From NCBI RefSeq assembly GCF_900540665.1, contig NZ_UQGV01000030.1, positions 1-22,787 on the forward strand: a DNA stretch of 22,787 bases, written 5' to 3'. Positions 1 to 6,964 of this stretch are shown piece by piece. Position numbers and translations under genes: made by a program. Origin of the DNA: an uncultured Catenibacterium sp. Its GTDB lineage: Bacteria; Bacillota_I; Bacilli_A; Erysipelotrichales; Coprobacillaceae. The notes beneath the pieces are model-generated. The model did no database searches. It was not told the DNA's origin and saw only the letters and a list, made by a program, of their open reading frames with translations. How positions within the stretch are numbered: the stretch's first letter is position 1; each line of letters starts with the position of its first letter.

Positions 1-45
1 TTAAGTTCGTCTTTTTTTATACGTTTTGATTGATTTTTGTTTCAC
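1..45 (-). CDS. Very short ORF, or frameshifted N-terminus of a lysine-riboswitch-controlled gene
   Basis: A GTG codon (43-45) follows a good ribosome binding site (AAAGGGG, about 6 bases upstream) and opens a 14-codon, very basic frame (MKQKSIKTYKKRRT) that stops at TAA on the first bases of the window. An in-frame TAG lies just upstream, so GTG is the only possible start. It sits directly downstream of the lysine-type riboswitch and its terminator, where the regulated gene should begin. The frame contains an A7 run (8-14 on plus); one A more or fewer would leave it open to the window edge. It may be a true leader peptide, the start of a lysine transport or biosynthesis gene with a frameshift, or chance. 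Nothing in 14 residues identifies a function. Confidence 0.35.
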   Translation of the reverse strand: MKQKSIKTYKKRRT

Positions 46-59
46 ACTTTCCCCTTTCT

Positions 60-103
60 ATATAAAAATAGAAAAAAGCTATACGTTATCGTATAGCTTT
101 TAA
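60..103 (-). terminator. Attenuator hairpin of the lysine-type riboswitch
   Basis: A perfect 12-bp stem (AAAAGCTATACG, 74-85, with CGTATAGCTTTT, 90-101) has a 4-base loop and, on the minus strand, is followed by a T-rich run (TTTTTTCTATTTTTA). The loop side contains GATAACG (minus strand), the exact complement of CGTTATC in the 3' strand of the riboswitch P1 helix at 110-116. The same stretch can also form TTATCGT:ACGATAA. Terminator and antiterminator are therefore mutually exclusive, as expected for a transcriptional riboswitch that is off when ligand is bound. Confidence 0.88.
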
Positions 104-268
104 CGATAAGATAACGCCTCTTCATCATGAAGGAGTGAGACAGGTATTCCCTGAATCACCAAGAGAACAAGCTGCCGCTTATCTTCTTTCGGCGATGATT
201 ACCTTTCATATGATTCCTAGTCTGCCGACTCCTCATATTACTCTGATGCATCGCTTCCTCTATCTTTA
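104..268 (-). promoter_or_regulatory. Lysine riboswitch (L box) aptamer
   Basis: Read on the minus strand, the leader carries the ordered conserved blocks of the lysine aptamer: AGAGGAAGCG at the 5' side, an AGAGTA / GGAGT kink-turn-like region, AAAGG followed by ATCGCCGAAAG, then CTGTCTCAC, and GAGGCGTTATCTT closing the 3' side. The P1 helix is formed by AAGATA (261-266 on plus) and TATCTT (108-113 on plus). The assignment is from remembered family consensus, not a covariance search. The distinctive GCCGAA and AGAGG...GAGGCG blocks and the adjacent switching terminator make it strong. It would repress its downstream gene (left of the window) when lysine is high, so that gene is probably for lysine uptake or synthesis. 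Confidence 0.85.
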
Positions 269-287
269 TATTTGACTTTACATGCTC

Positions 288-315
288 ATTATAATAGGAA
301 GATATAAAATGTCAA
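288..315 (-). promoter_or_regulatory. Consensus sigma-A promoter of the lysine riboswitch leader
   Basis: The minus strand has a perfect TTGACA (310-315 on plus) and a perfect TATAAT (288-293) with a 16-bp spacer. Transcription would start near 281, about 15 bases before the aptamer. No terminator is visible between the upstream phosphodiesterase stop (339) and this promoter, so some readthrough from that gene is possible. Confidence 0.9.
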
Positions 316-338
316 TTCCTATTTATTTAAATGTATCA

Positions 339-806
339 CTATTCTAGAGTTTTTATCATTACATCTACATTTTTATCATCAATTGTCACAACTGCATAAG
401 AACGTTTTGATCCACCACGTGGCCAGGATGTTGAGCCTGGATTAATAAGCCATAAGCCATTTTCTTCTTTTGCAAGAGGCATATGTGTATGACCTGAGAT
501 TAAAACATCTCCATTATACTTTTTTAAGAACTGAATCATTTTCTTTTCACGATCAAAGTAACCAAAGAACTGACCATGAGTGATAAGAAGATGTCTTCCT
601 TCAATATCTAGTCTTGCTGTCTGAGGAAGGTCAAGACTCCAGTCATTATTGCCTTTAACAGCTACAAAGCCATCTAAATCCTGAAGTGAATAGGACTCGC
701 TATCACCGCAATGGATGTAGTAATCTGCATCATCTTCTAAGACTTTAATATCTGTTAACATATTCATATCACCATGGTTATCTGACATGATTACAATTTT
801 CTTCAT
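339..806 (-). CDS. YfcE/YsnB-type metallophosphoesterase
   Basis: This 155-residue protein is a compact cytoplasmic phosphodiesterase of the calcineurin-like fold. The dinuclear metal motifs are all present in order: D9-x-H11 (SDNHGD), GD (D35), GNND (52-55), the histidine of LITHG (H77) and GHTH (105-108). The length is normal for the YfcE/MJ0936 group, whose members hydrolyse model phosphodiesters and whose natural substrates are mostly unknown. The ATG overlaps the stop of the upstream VanY-like gene as ATGA, with a strong AAAGGAGG site, so the two are translationally coupled. That pairing gives no clear hint of substrate. Family assignment is firm; substrate is not known. Confidence 0.93.
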   Translation of the reverse strand: MKKIVIMSDNHGDMNMLTDIKVLEDDADYYIHCGDSESYSLQDLDGFVAVKGNNDWSLDLPQTARLDIEGRHLLITHGQFFGYFDREKKMIQFLKKYNGDVLISGHTHMPLAKEENGLWLINPGSTSWPRGGSKRSYAVVTIDDKNVDVMIKTLE

Positions 807-1954
807 TTTAATGCCTCCTTTTGAATATATTCTTCAATACAGCTATTCTCTTTATAAATTTTATTGGCTATCTTCTTACCTACATAGCGATAATAATGAG
901 AATCATAGACATGATTTGTAGAAGAAGCCATACGCTTTGGATAGCGCAATATAAAGCCATATTCATATGAATGTGCTTCAAGCCATTGTGACAGAGTGGA
1001 TGTTTCAAATGTCTGATAGGCAATGGATTTAGAAGCAATAGATACTGTTCTACCTAATTGTCTTTCATCTTTACCAGCAAGAGCTGGATTTGAATATTGA
1101 AAATCATTAAAGCTCTCATAGGCTTCTTTGACATAAAAATCTTCAGTAATTTCATCAGGCATTGCTTCTACCATCTTCTTTAAGGCTTCATAAGCATCAT
1201 TTTCTAAATACATAGCGTATTTTAAGCGGTGAATATCTGACATCAAAACAAGATTACGAGGCACATAAGCCCCTATATAACTTGTATCATTAAGTGTTGT
1301 CAACAATGATGAAGGGTTCGCAATCAAGAATATCTCATGGTTATTGGCCTGAGTCATGAGTGTTGTTAACCCATAACGTGAGTAGTTATGACAGGCATCC
1401 GCAAAGAAAGAACGAATTAATTTATCTGTCAATCCACGATTCTTTAATAATTCAATATAGTATTCTGTATCATCCACATAACTATAATCATCATACAGTG
1501 GTCTCATCTCATAATATATTTCTAATTTATCAAAATCAAAATTCTGATTATATAAATAGCCTGACTCCAAATCATGTTCTACTAGTTTTTTAGCCTGACC
1601 ATAGGCTTTATTCTTAAAACTATCTAGAAGTTTTTCAGCTAATTCATTCCCAGTAGAAAGAATGAGCTTATTGTTGGCATAGCGACCAGTCTTTTCTAGT
1701 AGTTCATAATATTGATAATACGGAAGATAAAAATCATCATACTTGATAAATTTCATAAAATGGTAAAGTGGAATTCTGTTTTCTACAAGATATTTCTGTT
1801 CCTCTTTGCTTAGGTATTCCTCGATGATCATTCTATTATCGTTATTGATGCCATTGACACGATAGAATGGATCAAAACGGAGATTAATTGTATAGAATGA
1901 AACGATAAATAATGCAATAACTGTAATAAACAGATACTTGCGCTTACTTTCCAT
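803..1954 (-). CDS. VanY-like D-Ala-D-Ala carboxypeptidase homologue, probably inactive
   Basis: A 383-residue protein with an N-terminal membrane anchor (hydrophobic residues 7-24 after MESKRK, no obvious cleavage site), a long charged and tyrosine-rich extracellular stretch, and a C-terminal region of the VanY/M15 peptidase fold. The recognisable family piece is YGFILRYPK followed by RYVGKKIA. The metal site is gone: the usual SxHxxGxAxD is replaced by ERQLGRTVS (R298 for His, S305 for Asp), and the usual EPWHxRYVG is DSHYYRYVG (D351 for the catalytic Glu, Y354 for the third ligand). I infer a pseudoenzyme, perhaps a peptidoglycan-binding or structural protein. It has its own promoter at 1979-2007 and an AGGTG ribosome binding site, and is coupled to the downstream phosphodiesterase. 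Homology to VanY is clear only over the last 90 residues. Confidence 0.72.
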   Translation of the reverse strand: MESKRKYLFITVIALFIVSFYTINLRFDPFYRVNGINNDNRMIIEEYLSKEEQKYLVENRIPLYHFMKFIKYDDFYLPYYQYYELLEKTGRYANNKLILSTGNELAEKLLDSFKNKAYGQAKKLVEHDLESGYLYNQNFDFDKLEIYYEMRPLYDDYSYVDDTEYYIELLKNRGLTDKLIRSFFADACHNYSRYGLTTLMTQANNHEIFLIANPSSLLTTLNDTSYIGAYVPRNLVLMSDIHRLKYAMYLENDAYEALKKMVEAMPDEITEDFYVKEAYESFNDFQYSNPALAGKDERQLGRTVSIASKSIAYQTFETSTLSQWLEAHSYEYGFILRYPKRMASSTNHVYDSHYYRYVGKKIANKIYKENSCIEEYIQKEALK

Positions 1955-1978
1955 TAAATCACCTGCTCTCTAGTGTCA

Positions 1979-2007
1979 ATTATATAGTATATCATGATGA
2001 GTGTATA
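1979..2007 (-). promoter_or_regulatory. Promoter for the VanY-like/phosphodiesterase pair
   Basis: On the minus strand TATACA (2002-2007) and a perfect TATAAT (1979-1984) are separated by 17 bp, just after the uvrC stop codon and about 25 bases before the VanY-like start. No terminator hairpin follows uvrC, so the pair may also be read through from the cvpA operon. Confidence 0.65.
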
Positions 2008-2009
2008 GT

Positions 2010-3779
2010 TTAATCTTTGTGCAGTACTTCGTAGAGTTTCAAGGCTGTATTTTTAGGAACTACTGCTTCTAATTCTTCTAATGACGCTTCTTTCATCTTT
2101 TTGACACTTTTAAAATGATTGAGAAGTTTCTTCTTGCGTGCCTCGCCGATTCCATCTACTTCATCAAGAATAGAACTAAATAATGATTTAGATCGTACCT
2201 GACGATGGAATGAAATAGCATAACGATGCACTTCATCCTGCATACGTGTAAGAAGGAAGAATAACGGACTTTTTGTATCAATAGGCACCTGATTGCCATT
2301 TTCATCTAGAAGCATCGCAGTAGAATGCTTATCATCCTTAGATAACCCACAGATATGTACAGGAAGATTCAAACTGTTGATGACTTCTTTAGCAACTTTA
2401 ATTTGTCCAAGTCCACCATCGACAATAATTAGATCTGCCATTTCCTTTTGTTCCATTAAGAGACGATAATAACGTCTATAGACGACTTCCTTCATACTAG
2501 CATAATCATCAGGGCCTTCTACTGTCTTGATCTTATATTTACGATAATCTTTTTTAGAAGGCACACCATCCTTATAAACAACCATACCTGCAACAGCATA
2601 AGCCCCCTGGATGTTAGAGTTATCATATAATTCAATTGTATGCGGTGTATTAATACCTAGTTTTTTACCTAATTCAATAATAGGCAGGATTGTCTTTTCA
2701 TCAGTTTTCTCTTTTAATAAGAACTTCTTTTCTAGTGCTTCCAACGCATTCTTGTTAGCCATTTCTACTAAGGATTTCTTATCTCCTCTTTGAGGTTGAA
2801 GTACATGACAGGATAATATTTCAGATAAAAGTTCTAAATCAACATCCTGAGGAATAAGTAGTTCATAGGGTTCAGGATGTGTTTGATAGTAAGTAACTAA
2901 GAAACGAATCAGATCTTCTTCAAAATCTTCTCCTACAGGTTCAAGATTAAAATCATGATAGAGAAGCTTACCTTCACGCATAAAGAAGAGCTGAATACTG
3001 ATATAACCTTTATCAATATAATAGCCTAAAATATCTCTATCTTTATAGTCGCCAAATTGAACATTCTGTTTGGCAGTTACATATTCTATGGAACGAATAA
3101 TATCACGATATTCTTTAGCAAGCTCGAATTGTAGATTTTCACTGGCTGTCATCATTTTTTCAGTGAGTTCATCAATCTTTGATTTGGTATTGCCATGAAT
3201 AAATGAGATCAGTTCTTTTCTGATTTCATCATATTGGCTCTTATCAATATCGTTGATACATGGCCCTAAGCATTGATGTAATGAATAATATAAGCATGGC
3301 TTATCTGGAACATGATTACATTTTCTTAAAGGGTAAAGCTTATTTAATAATTTAAAGGTGTTTCTTGCTGCAGTGGCATCGGGATAAGGTCCAAAGTACT
3401 TATTTTTTTTGTTTTTTGTTTTTCTTACTATTTTGAGTCTTGGATGGGTTTCATCAGTCAATTCAATATATGGATAATAGGTATTATCCATGAACATGAT
3501 GTTGTATTCAGGTGTATAGTCCTTAATGAGGTTGATTTCAAGTAATAATGCTTCCTTTTCACTACCTGTTACAATATAGTCAAAGTCCCATATATGATCT
3601 ACAAGCTTTGTCGTTTTATAGTTATGTGCACCTGTAAAATAAGAAGAGACGCGATTTTTCAGTTTTCGCGCCTTTCCTACATAAATGACTTTTCCTTCTG
3701 TATTTTTCATTAAATAACAGCCAGGAGACATAGGAAGTAATGAGAGCTTCTTTTTAATATAATCTAGATTCTTATTCAA
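2010..3779 (-). CDS. uvrC: Excinuclease ABC subunit C
   Basis: UvrC makes both incisions around bulky DNA lesions after UvrA/UvrB recognition. At 589 residues it is full length. It has an N-terminal GIY-YIG nuclease (GCYLM...IYVGKARKLKNRV, about 20-45), the four-cysteine cluster region near 150-175 (RKCN, KPCL, HQC, GPC), a UVR motif around 200-235, the RNase H-like 3' domain (YDNSNIQGAYAV, then IIVDGGLGQI near 455) and a C-terminal helix-hairpin-helix (DGIGEARKKKLL). The start codon is TTG (3777-3779), overlapping the mutS2 end by 8 bases, with a GGTGG-type site upstream; no closer ATG exists before the nuclease domain. Translational coupling to mutS2 is likely. All catalytic elements appear intact. 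Confidence 0.97.
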   Translation of the reverse strand: MNKNLDYIKKKLSLLPMSPGCYLMKNTEGKVIYVGKARKLKNRVSSYFTGAHNYKTTKLVDHIWDFDYIVTGSEKEALLLEINLIKDYTPEYNIMFMDNTYYPYIELTDETHPRLKIVRKTKNKKNKYFGPYPDATAARNTFKLLNKLYPLRKCNHVPDKPCLYYSLHQCLGPCINDIDKSQYDEIRKELISFIHGNTKSKIDELTEKMMTASENLQFELAKEYRDIIRSIEYVTAKQNVQFGDYKDRDILGYYIDKGYISIQLFFMREGKLLYHDFNLEPVGEDFEEDLIRFLVTYYQTHPEPYELLIPQDVDLELLSEILSCHVLQPQRGDKKSLVEMANKNALEALEKKFLLKEKTDEKTILPIIELGKKLGINTPHTIELYDNSNIQGAYAVAGMVVYKDGVPSKKDYRKYKIKTVEGPDDYASMKEVVYRRYYRLLMEQKEMADLIIVDGGLGQIKVAKEVINSLNLPVHICGLSKDDKHSTAMLLDENGNQVPIDTKSPLFFLLTRMQDEVHRYAISFHRQVRSKSLFSSILDEVDGIGEARKKKLLNHFKSVKKMKEASLEELEAVVPKNTALKLYEVLHKD

Positions 3780-6072
3780 AGCTAACCACCGTTACACCTA
3801 AACCGCCCTCATTAGGACCACCATCACGATATTCTTTGACATAAGATAGATGATCTAACTTCTTTCTTATACCATTACGTAAAATTCCCTTACCCATACC
3901 ATGTACTATACGTACTGAAGGATAACCAAGTAATAAAGCATCATCTAAGAACTTCTCAACAATATTCATTGCTTCTTCATAACGCATACCAATGACATTT
4001 ACTTCATAATGTCCGGTTTTCTTCATATGCTGTCTAGTACCTGCTTTTTTTACTTTCTGAGGCTTAGAGGCACCATGCATAAAAGTAACTTCTGTATCTT
4101 TTACACGTGCCTGGAGACCACCTAAATCAATCAACAGTTCATGTTTCTTGACTTCAAGTACATCCCCTTCTCTATTCATCTTATCAAGCTTGACATGATC
4201 ACCCTTCTTAAAGACATGATCCTGCACTTTTACAATTTCTTTCTTTTCATATTTCTGCTGGTCTAATGCGTGTTTGGCTGCAGTCACCTGATGAGGTTTT
4301 AAAACTCCCTGATTCATGATATCTTTAGTCAATTCATCAATTGTTTTCTTAGCTTCTTCAAGCATCTTATTGGCTTCTTGCTGTGCTTCTTCTACAATAC
4401 GATCCTTCTGCTTTGTTGCAATAGAAAGCTGATGTTCATAGCGATTATGAAGTTTTTCATTATCTGCAAGTAACTGATTGATTCTTTCTTCTTTCTCATC
4501 TAATTCAGCACTCTGCTTAGTCAGCTTTTCAGTTAACTTTTCTGCTTCACTCATACGTTCTTCTTTATTATGTAAAGCATGATCAATAATCTCATGATCT
4601 AGACCTAAAGAAGCAGCAATTTCAAAGGCATAAGAAGAACCAATTGAATGAAGCTTCAAGCGATATGTAGGACGCATTGTTTCTACGTCAAATCCGACTG
4701 ATGCGAGCGTAATATCATCTCTTGTCTGACCATAGCTTTTCAATTCGCCATAATGCGTTGAAGCGATAATACGGCAGTCACGATTGAGTAAGGTATCTAA
4801 GATTGCTTCTCCTAGGCAAGCCCCTTCTTGTGGGTCTGTACCAGAGCCAATTTCATCAATTAGAATAAGAGAACGACATGTGGCATGTTCTAGGATATAA
4901 ATAAGCTTCTTCATATGTGATGAATAAGTTGAAAGTGATTGTTCAATTGACTGTTCATCACCAATATCTGTATAAACAGCATCAAAGAATGGAATAGAAG
5001 CGTCAATAGCTGGAACAGCTAATCCACTAATAGCCATCAATGAAAGTAATCCTGCAGTCTTTAAAGCTACTGTTTTACCACCAGTATTAGAACCAGTAAT
5101 CATAAGCATCTTGCCATCAATAATAATGTCATTAGGAATTATCTTTTCCTGATCAATTAAAGGATGTCTTGCCTGCTTTAAAGAGAGAACACCTGTTTCA
5201 TTGATATCAGGCTTTACACAATCATAATCACATCCAAAGCGTGCTTTCGCAAAGATAAAATCAAGTTCAGACATGAGTTCCTGATCAAAGTAGAATCTTG
5301 TATAGTTATATTTGACACGTCTAGTTAGACTTTGAAGTATTTTATTGATTTCTGTCTGTTCCTGACTTTTCAACTCATTGAGTTCATTATTCATAACAAC
5401 GACACTTTCAGGTTCTATAAAGAATGTCTGACCAGATGCACTTGTTGCATGAACTAAGCCTTTAATCTCATTTTTGTGAGGTGCTTTGACTGCCAGTACT
5501 AAACGGTCATTTTTACTTGAAAGAGTATCCATACTTAAAGAATTCTTTTCACTCTTTAAATAGTCTTCCATTGAATGACGAATACGTCCTTCTAATGCAT
5601 GCATACTTTTTCTAATACGATAAAGTGTTTCACTTGCGTGATCACTGATAGAGCCATCAGGCATAATACATCTATTGATTTCAATATGAAGACCATTATC
5701 TCCTTCTAAACCTTCTACTAAATCTCTTAATAGAATAATGTCTCCTTCATAAGCATTAAAATATGATGTGACCTGAAAGATGTTTTCTAACATATGGTCA
5801 ATCGCCATTAGTTCTTCAGGAGCTAAAATACCATCCATCTTAGCCTTTGCAAGATAAGCACTGATATCATTGAGTGGTGCAAGAGGCAAAGTACCCATAA
5901 TACAATGAATTGTCATAGCTTCTTCCAAACGATTCTGTTCTTCGTTCAAATCAGCTAAATTATCATACATCTCTAGATGTAAGATCTTCTTTTTCGCAAT
6001 TTCTGTACGACATGTACCTGCGATATGATTTAAAATTCTTGGGAATTCTAAGACTTTATAACTATCTAACAT
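3772..6072 (-). CDS. mutS2: MutS2 ATPase with degenerate C-terminal Smr domain
   Basis: MutS2 proteins lack the mismatch-recognition domain of MutS; roles described for them are suppression of recombination and rescue of collided ribosomes. This one (766 residues) has the MutS core and lever regions, Walker A GSNTGGKT near 322-329, the ST-motif stretch EQSLSTYSSH, Walker B LILIDEIGSGTD, a long coiled coil (about 500-620), a KOW-like segment and a C-terminal Smr domain. In the Smr domain the usual LDLRG is VNVIG (Asp to Asn, Arg to Ile) and HGKGTG is HGMGKG, so nuclease activity is doubtful while the ATPase looks intact. I chose ATG 6070-6072 because AGGAAG is well spaced for it; a GTG nine bases upstream (6079-6081) lies too close to that site. 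It overlaps uvrC by 8 bases and starts just after the cvpA stop. Confidence 0.96.
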   Translation of the reverse strand: MLDSYKVLEFPRILNHIAGTCRTEIAKKKILHLEMYDNLADLNEEQNRLEEAMTIHCIMGTLPLAPLNDISAYLAKAKMDGILAPEELMAIDHMLENIFQVTSYFNAYEGDIILLRDLVEGLEGDNGLHIEINRCIMPDGSISDHASETLYRIRKSMHALEGRIRHSMEDYLKSEKNSLSMDTLSSKNDRLVLAVKAPHKNEIKGLVHATSASGQTFFIEPESVVVMNNELNELKSQEQTEINKILQSLTRRVKYNYTRFYFDQELMSELDFIFAKARFGCDYDCVKPDINETGVLSLKQARHPLIDQEKIIPNDIIIDGKMLMITGSNTGGKTVALKTAGLLSLMAISGLAVPAIDASIPFFDAVYTDIGDEQSIEQSLSTYSSHMKKLIYILEHATCRSLILIDEIGSGTDPQEGACLGEAILDTLLNRDCRIIASTHYGELKSYGQTRDDITLASVGFDVETMRPTYRLKLHSIGSSYAFEIAASLGLDHEIIDHALHNKEERMSEAEKLTEKLTKQSAELDEKEERINQLLADNEKLHNRYEHQLSIATKQKDRIVEEAQQEANKMLEEAKKTIDELTKDIMNQGVLKPHQVTAAKHALDQQKYEKKEIVKVQDHVFKKGDHVKLDKMNREGDVLEVKKHELLIDLGGLQARVKDTEVTFMHGASKPQKVKKAGTRQHMKKTGHYEVNVIGMRYEEAMNIVEKFLDDALLLGYPSVRIVHGMGKGILRNGIRKKLDHLSYVKEYRDGGPNEGGLGVTVVSFE

Positions 6073-6073
6073 T

Positions 6074-6862
6074 TTATTCACTTCCTATATTATTTAAAAT
6101 AGTATTCTTTTCTGTTTCTGTATAAGGTGTTTTATTTAATAAAGAGATAAATTGAAGTTTTTCTTCATGAGGTATAATGACCTGCTGTTTCATTAAAGCA
6201 GGACCTAATTGTGTATATACAAACTGTGTTGCATCATGTTCATCTAGTAGTCCATGATCATAGGCATGATTGTTAGCAATAATCATTTTTCTTAATATAT
6301 CTTTATCTTCTAATTGAAGGGTATGTTGTCCTTTTAATAAACTTCCATAAGCACTCGCTTCATTTAATACTGTTTCTGAAATAATGGGCACATCCTCTAT
6401 GATTAAATGTCCTATCTTAGAATCAGTAAGAATATCAGGACCAAAGAATGGGACAATAAGCATAACCATTGCCATGAAGGCAATAAAAAGACCTTTTAAA
6501 CCATGAAGCAGTGCCCCTAATAGGTGGTTTACAAATGATGTCAAGGCAAAGTGATCGGTTAATTTTGTGATCAATGGTTTAATAAGAAGCCCTATCAGTC
6601 TTCTTATGATTTCTAGAATAATGAACATGATGATAAATACAATCAGCATATTCACTACAGAGCCCCCTAACTGAGATAATGGGTCATCTACCGGTTTATA
6701 AATCTGGATAATTGAAGAGATTGTTTCAACATTAAAATAGATAAAAAGCATCATGATGATGAAGCTTAGCAGATCATAAAGTGTTGAGAAAAAACCTTTG
6801 GAATATCCGCTGAAAAACATATATAACAAAAAAGCGATAAGAATCAAATCGAGAAAACTCAT
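6074..6862 (-). CDS. CvpA family membrane protein
   Basis: This 262-residue protein matches the CvpA family, named for colicin V production in E. coli. Several N-terminal hydrophobic helices are visible (about 4-22, 27-48, 66-90 and 114-140), followed by a soluble, charged C-terminal tail of about 110 residues rich in Q, N and E. Bacillota commonly place a cvpA homologue directly before mutS2, as here. The stop lies just upstream of the mutS2 ATG. The start has a textbook AAGGAGG site and is about 30 bases downstream of a consensus promoter, so it is the first gene of the operon. The molecular role of CvpA in Bacillota is not established. Confidence 0.88.
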   Translation of the reverse strand: MSFLDLILIAFLLYMFFSGYSKGFFSTLYDLLSFIIMMLFIYFNVETISSIIQIYKPVDDPLSQLGGSVVNMLIVFIIMFIILEIIRRLIGLLIKPLITKLTDHFALTSFVNHLLGALLHGLKGLFIAFMAMVMLIVPFFGPDILTDSKIGHLIIEDVPIISETVLNEASAYGSLLKGQHTLQLEDKDILRKMIIANNHAYDHGLLDEHDATQFVYTQLGPALMKQQVIIPHEEKLQFISLLNKTPYTETEKNTILNNIGSE

Positions 6863-6894
6863 AATACTTACCTCCTTAATACTGTCGGTTCCTA

Positions 6895-6923
6895 ATTATA
6901 ACAAATGAAATTTATACTGTCAA
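6895..6923 (-). promoter_or_regulatory. Consensus promoter of cvpA-mutS2-uvrC
   Basis: The minus strand shows perfect TTGACA (6918-6923) and perfect TATAAT (6895-6900) with the optimal 17-bp spacer, about 33 bases from the cvpA start codon. Its -35 hexamer overlaps the candidate -35 of the divergent rnhC promoter. Confidence 0.92.
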
Positions 6924-6938
6924 AAAAATGAAATTTAT
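6903..6938. repeat. 13-bp direct repeat in a divergent promoter region
   Basis: The sequence AAATGAAATTTAT occurs at 6903-6915 and again at 6926-6938, exactly 23 bp apart (about two helical turns). The copies lie on the same DNA face, one in the spacer of the cvpA promoter and the other in the spacer of the rnhC promoter. This could be a tandem operator, or an A+T-rich coincidence. Confidence 0.6.
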
Positions 6939-6946
6939 GATAAAAT
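6917..6946 (+). promoter_or_regulatory. Candidate rnhC promoter
   Basis: On plus, CTGTCA (6917-6922; 4 of 6 consensus) and TAAAAT (6941-6946; 5 of 6) are 18 bp apart, just upstream of the rnhC ribosome binding site. The weak -35 sits inside the -35 of the divergent cvpA promoter, so the two may compete for polymerase. Confidence 0.55.
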
Positions 6947-6964
6947 AAGAAATGTGAGGTGAAT

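Noticed and set aside
1360..1593. 77-codon open frame on plus inside the VanY-like gene
   Set aside because: No ribosome binding site, low-complexity His/Tyr/Asn-rich product; it is antisense to a well-supported gene.
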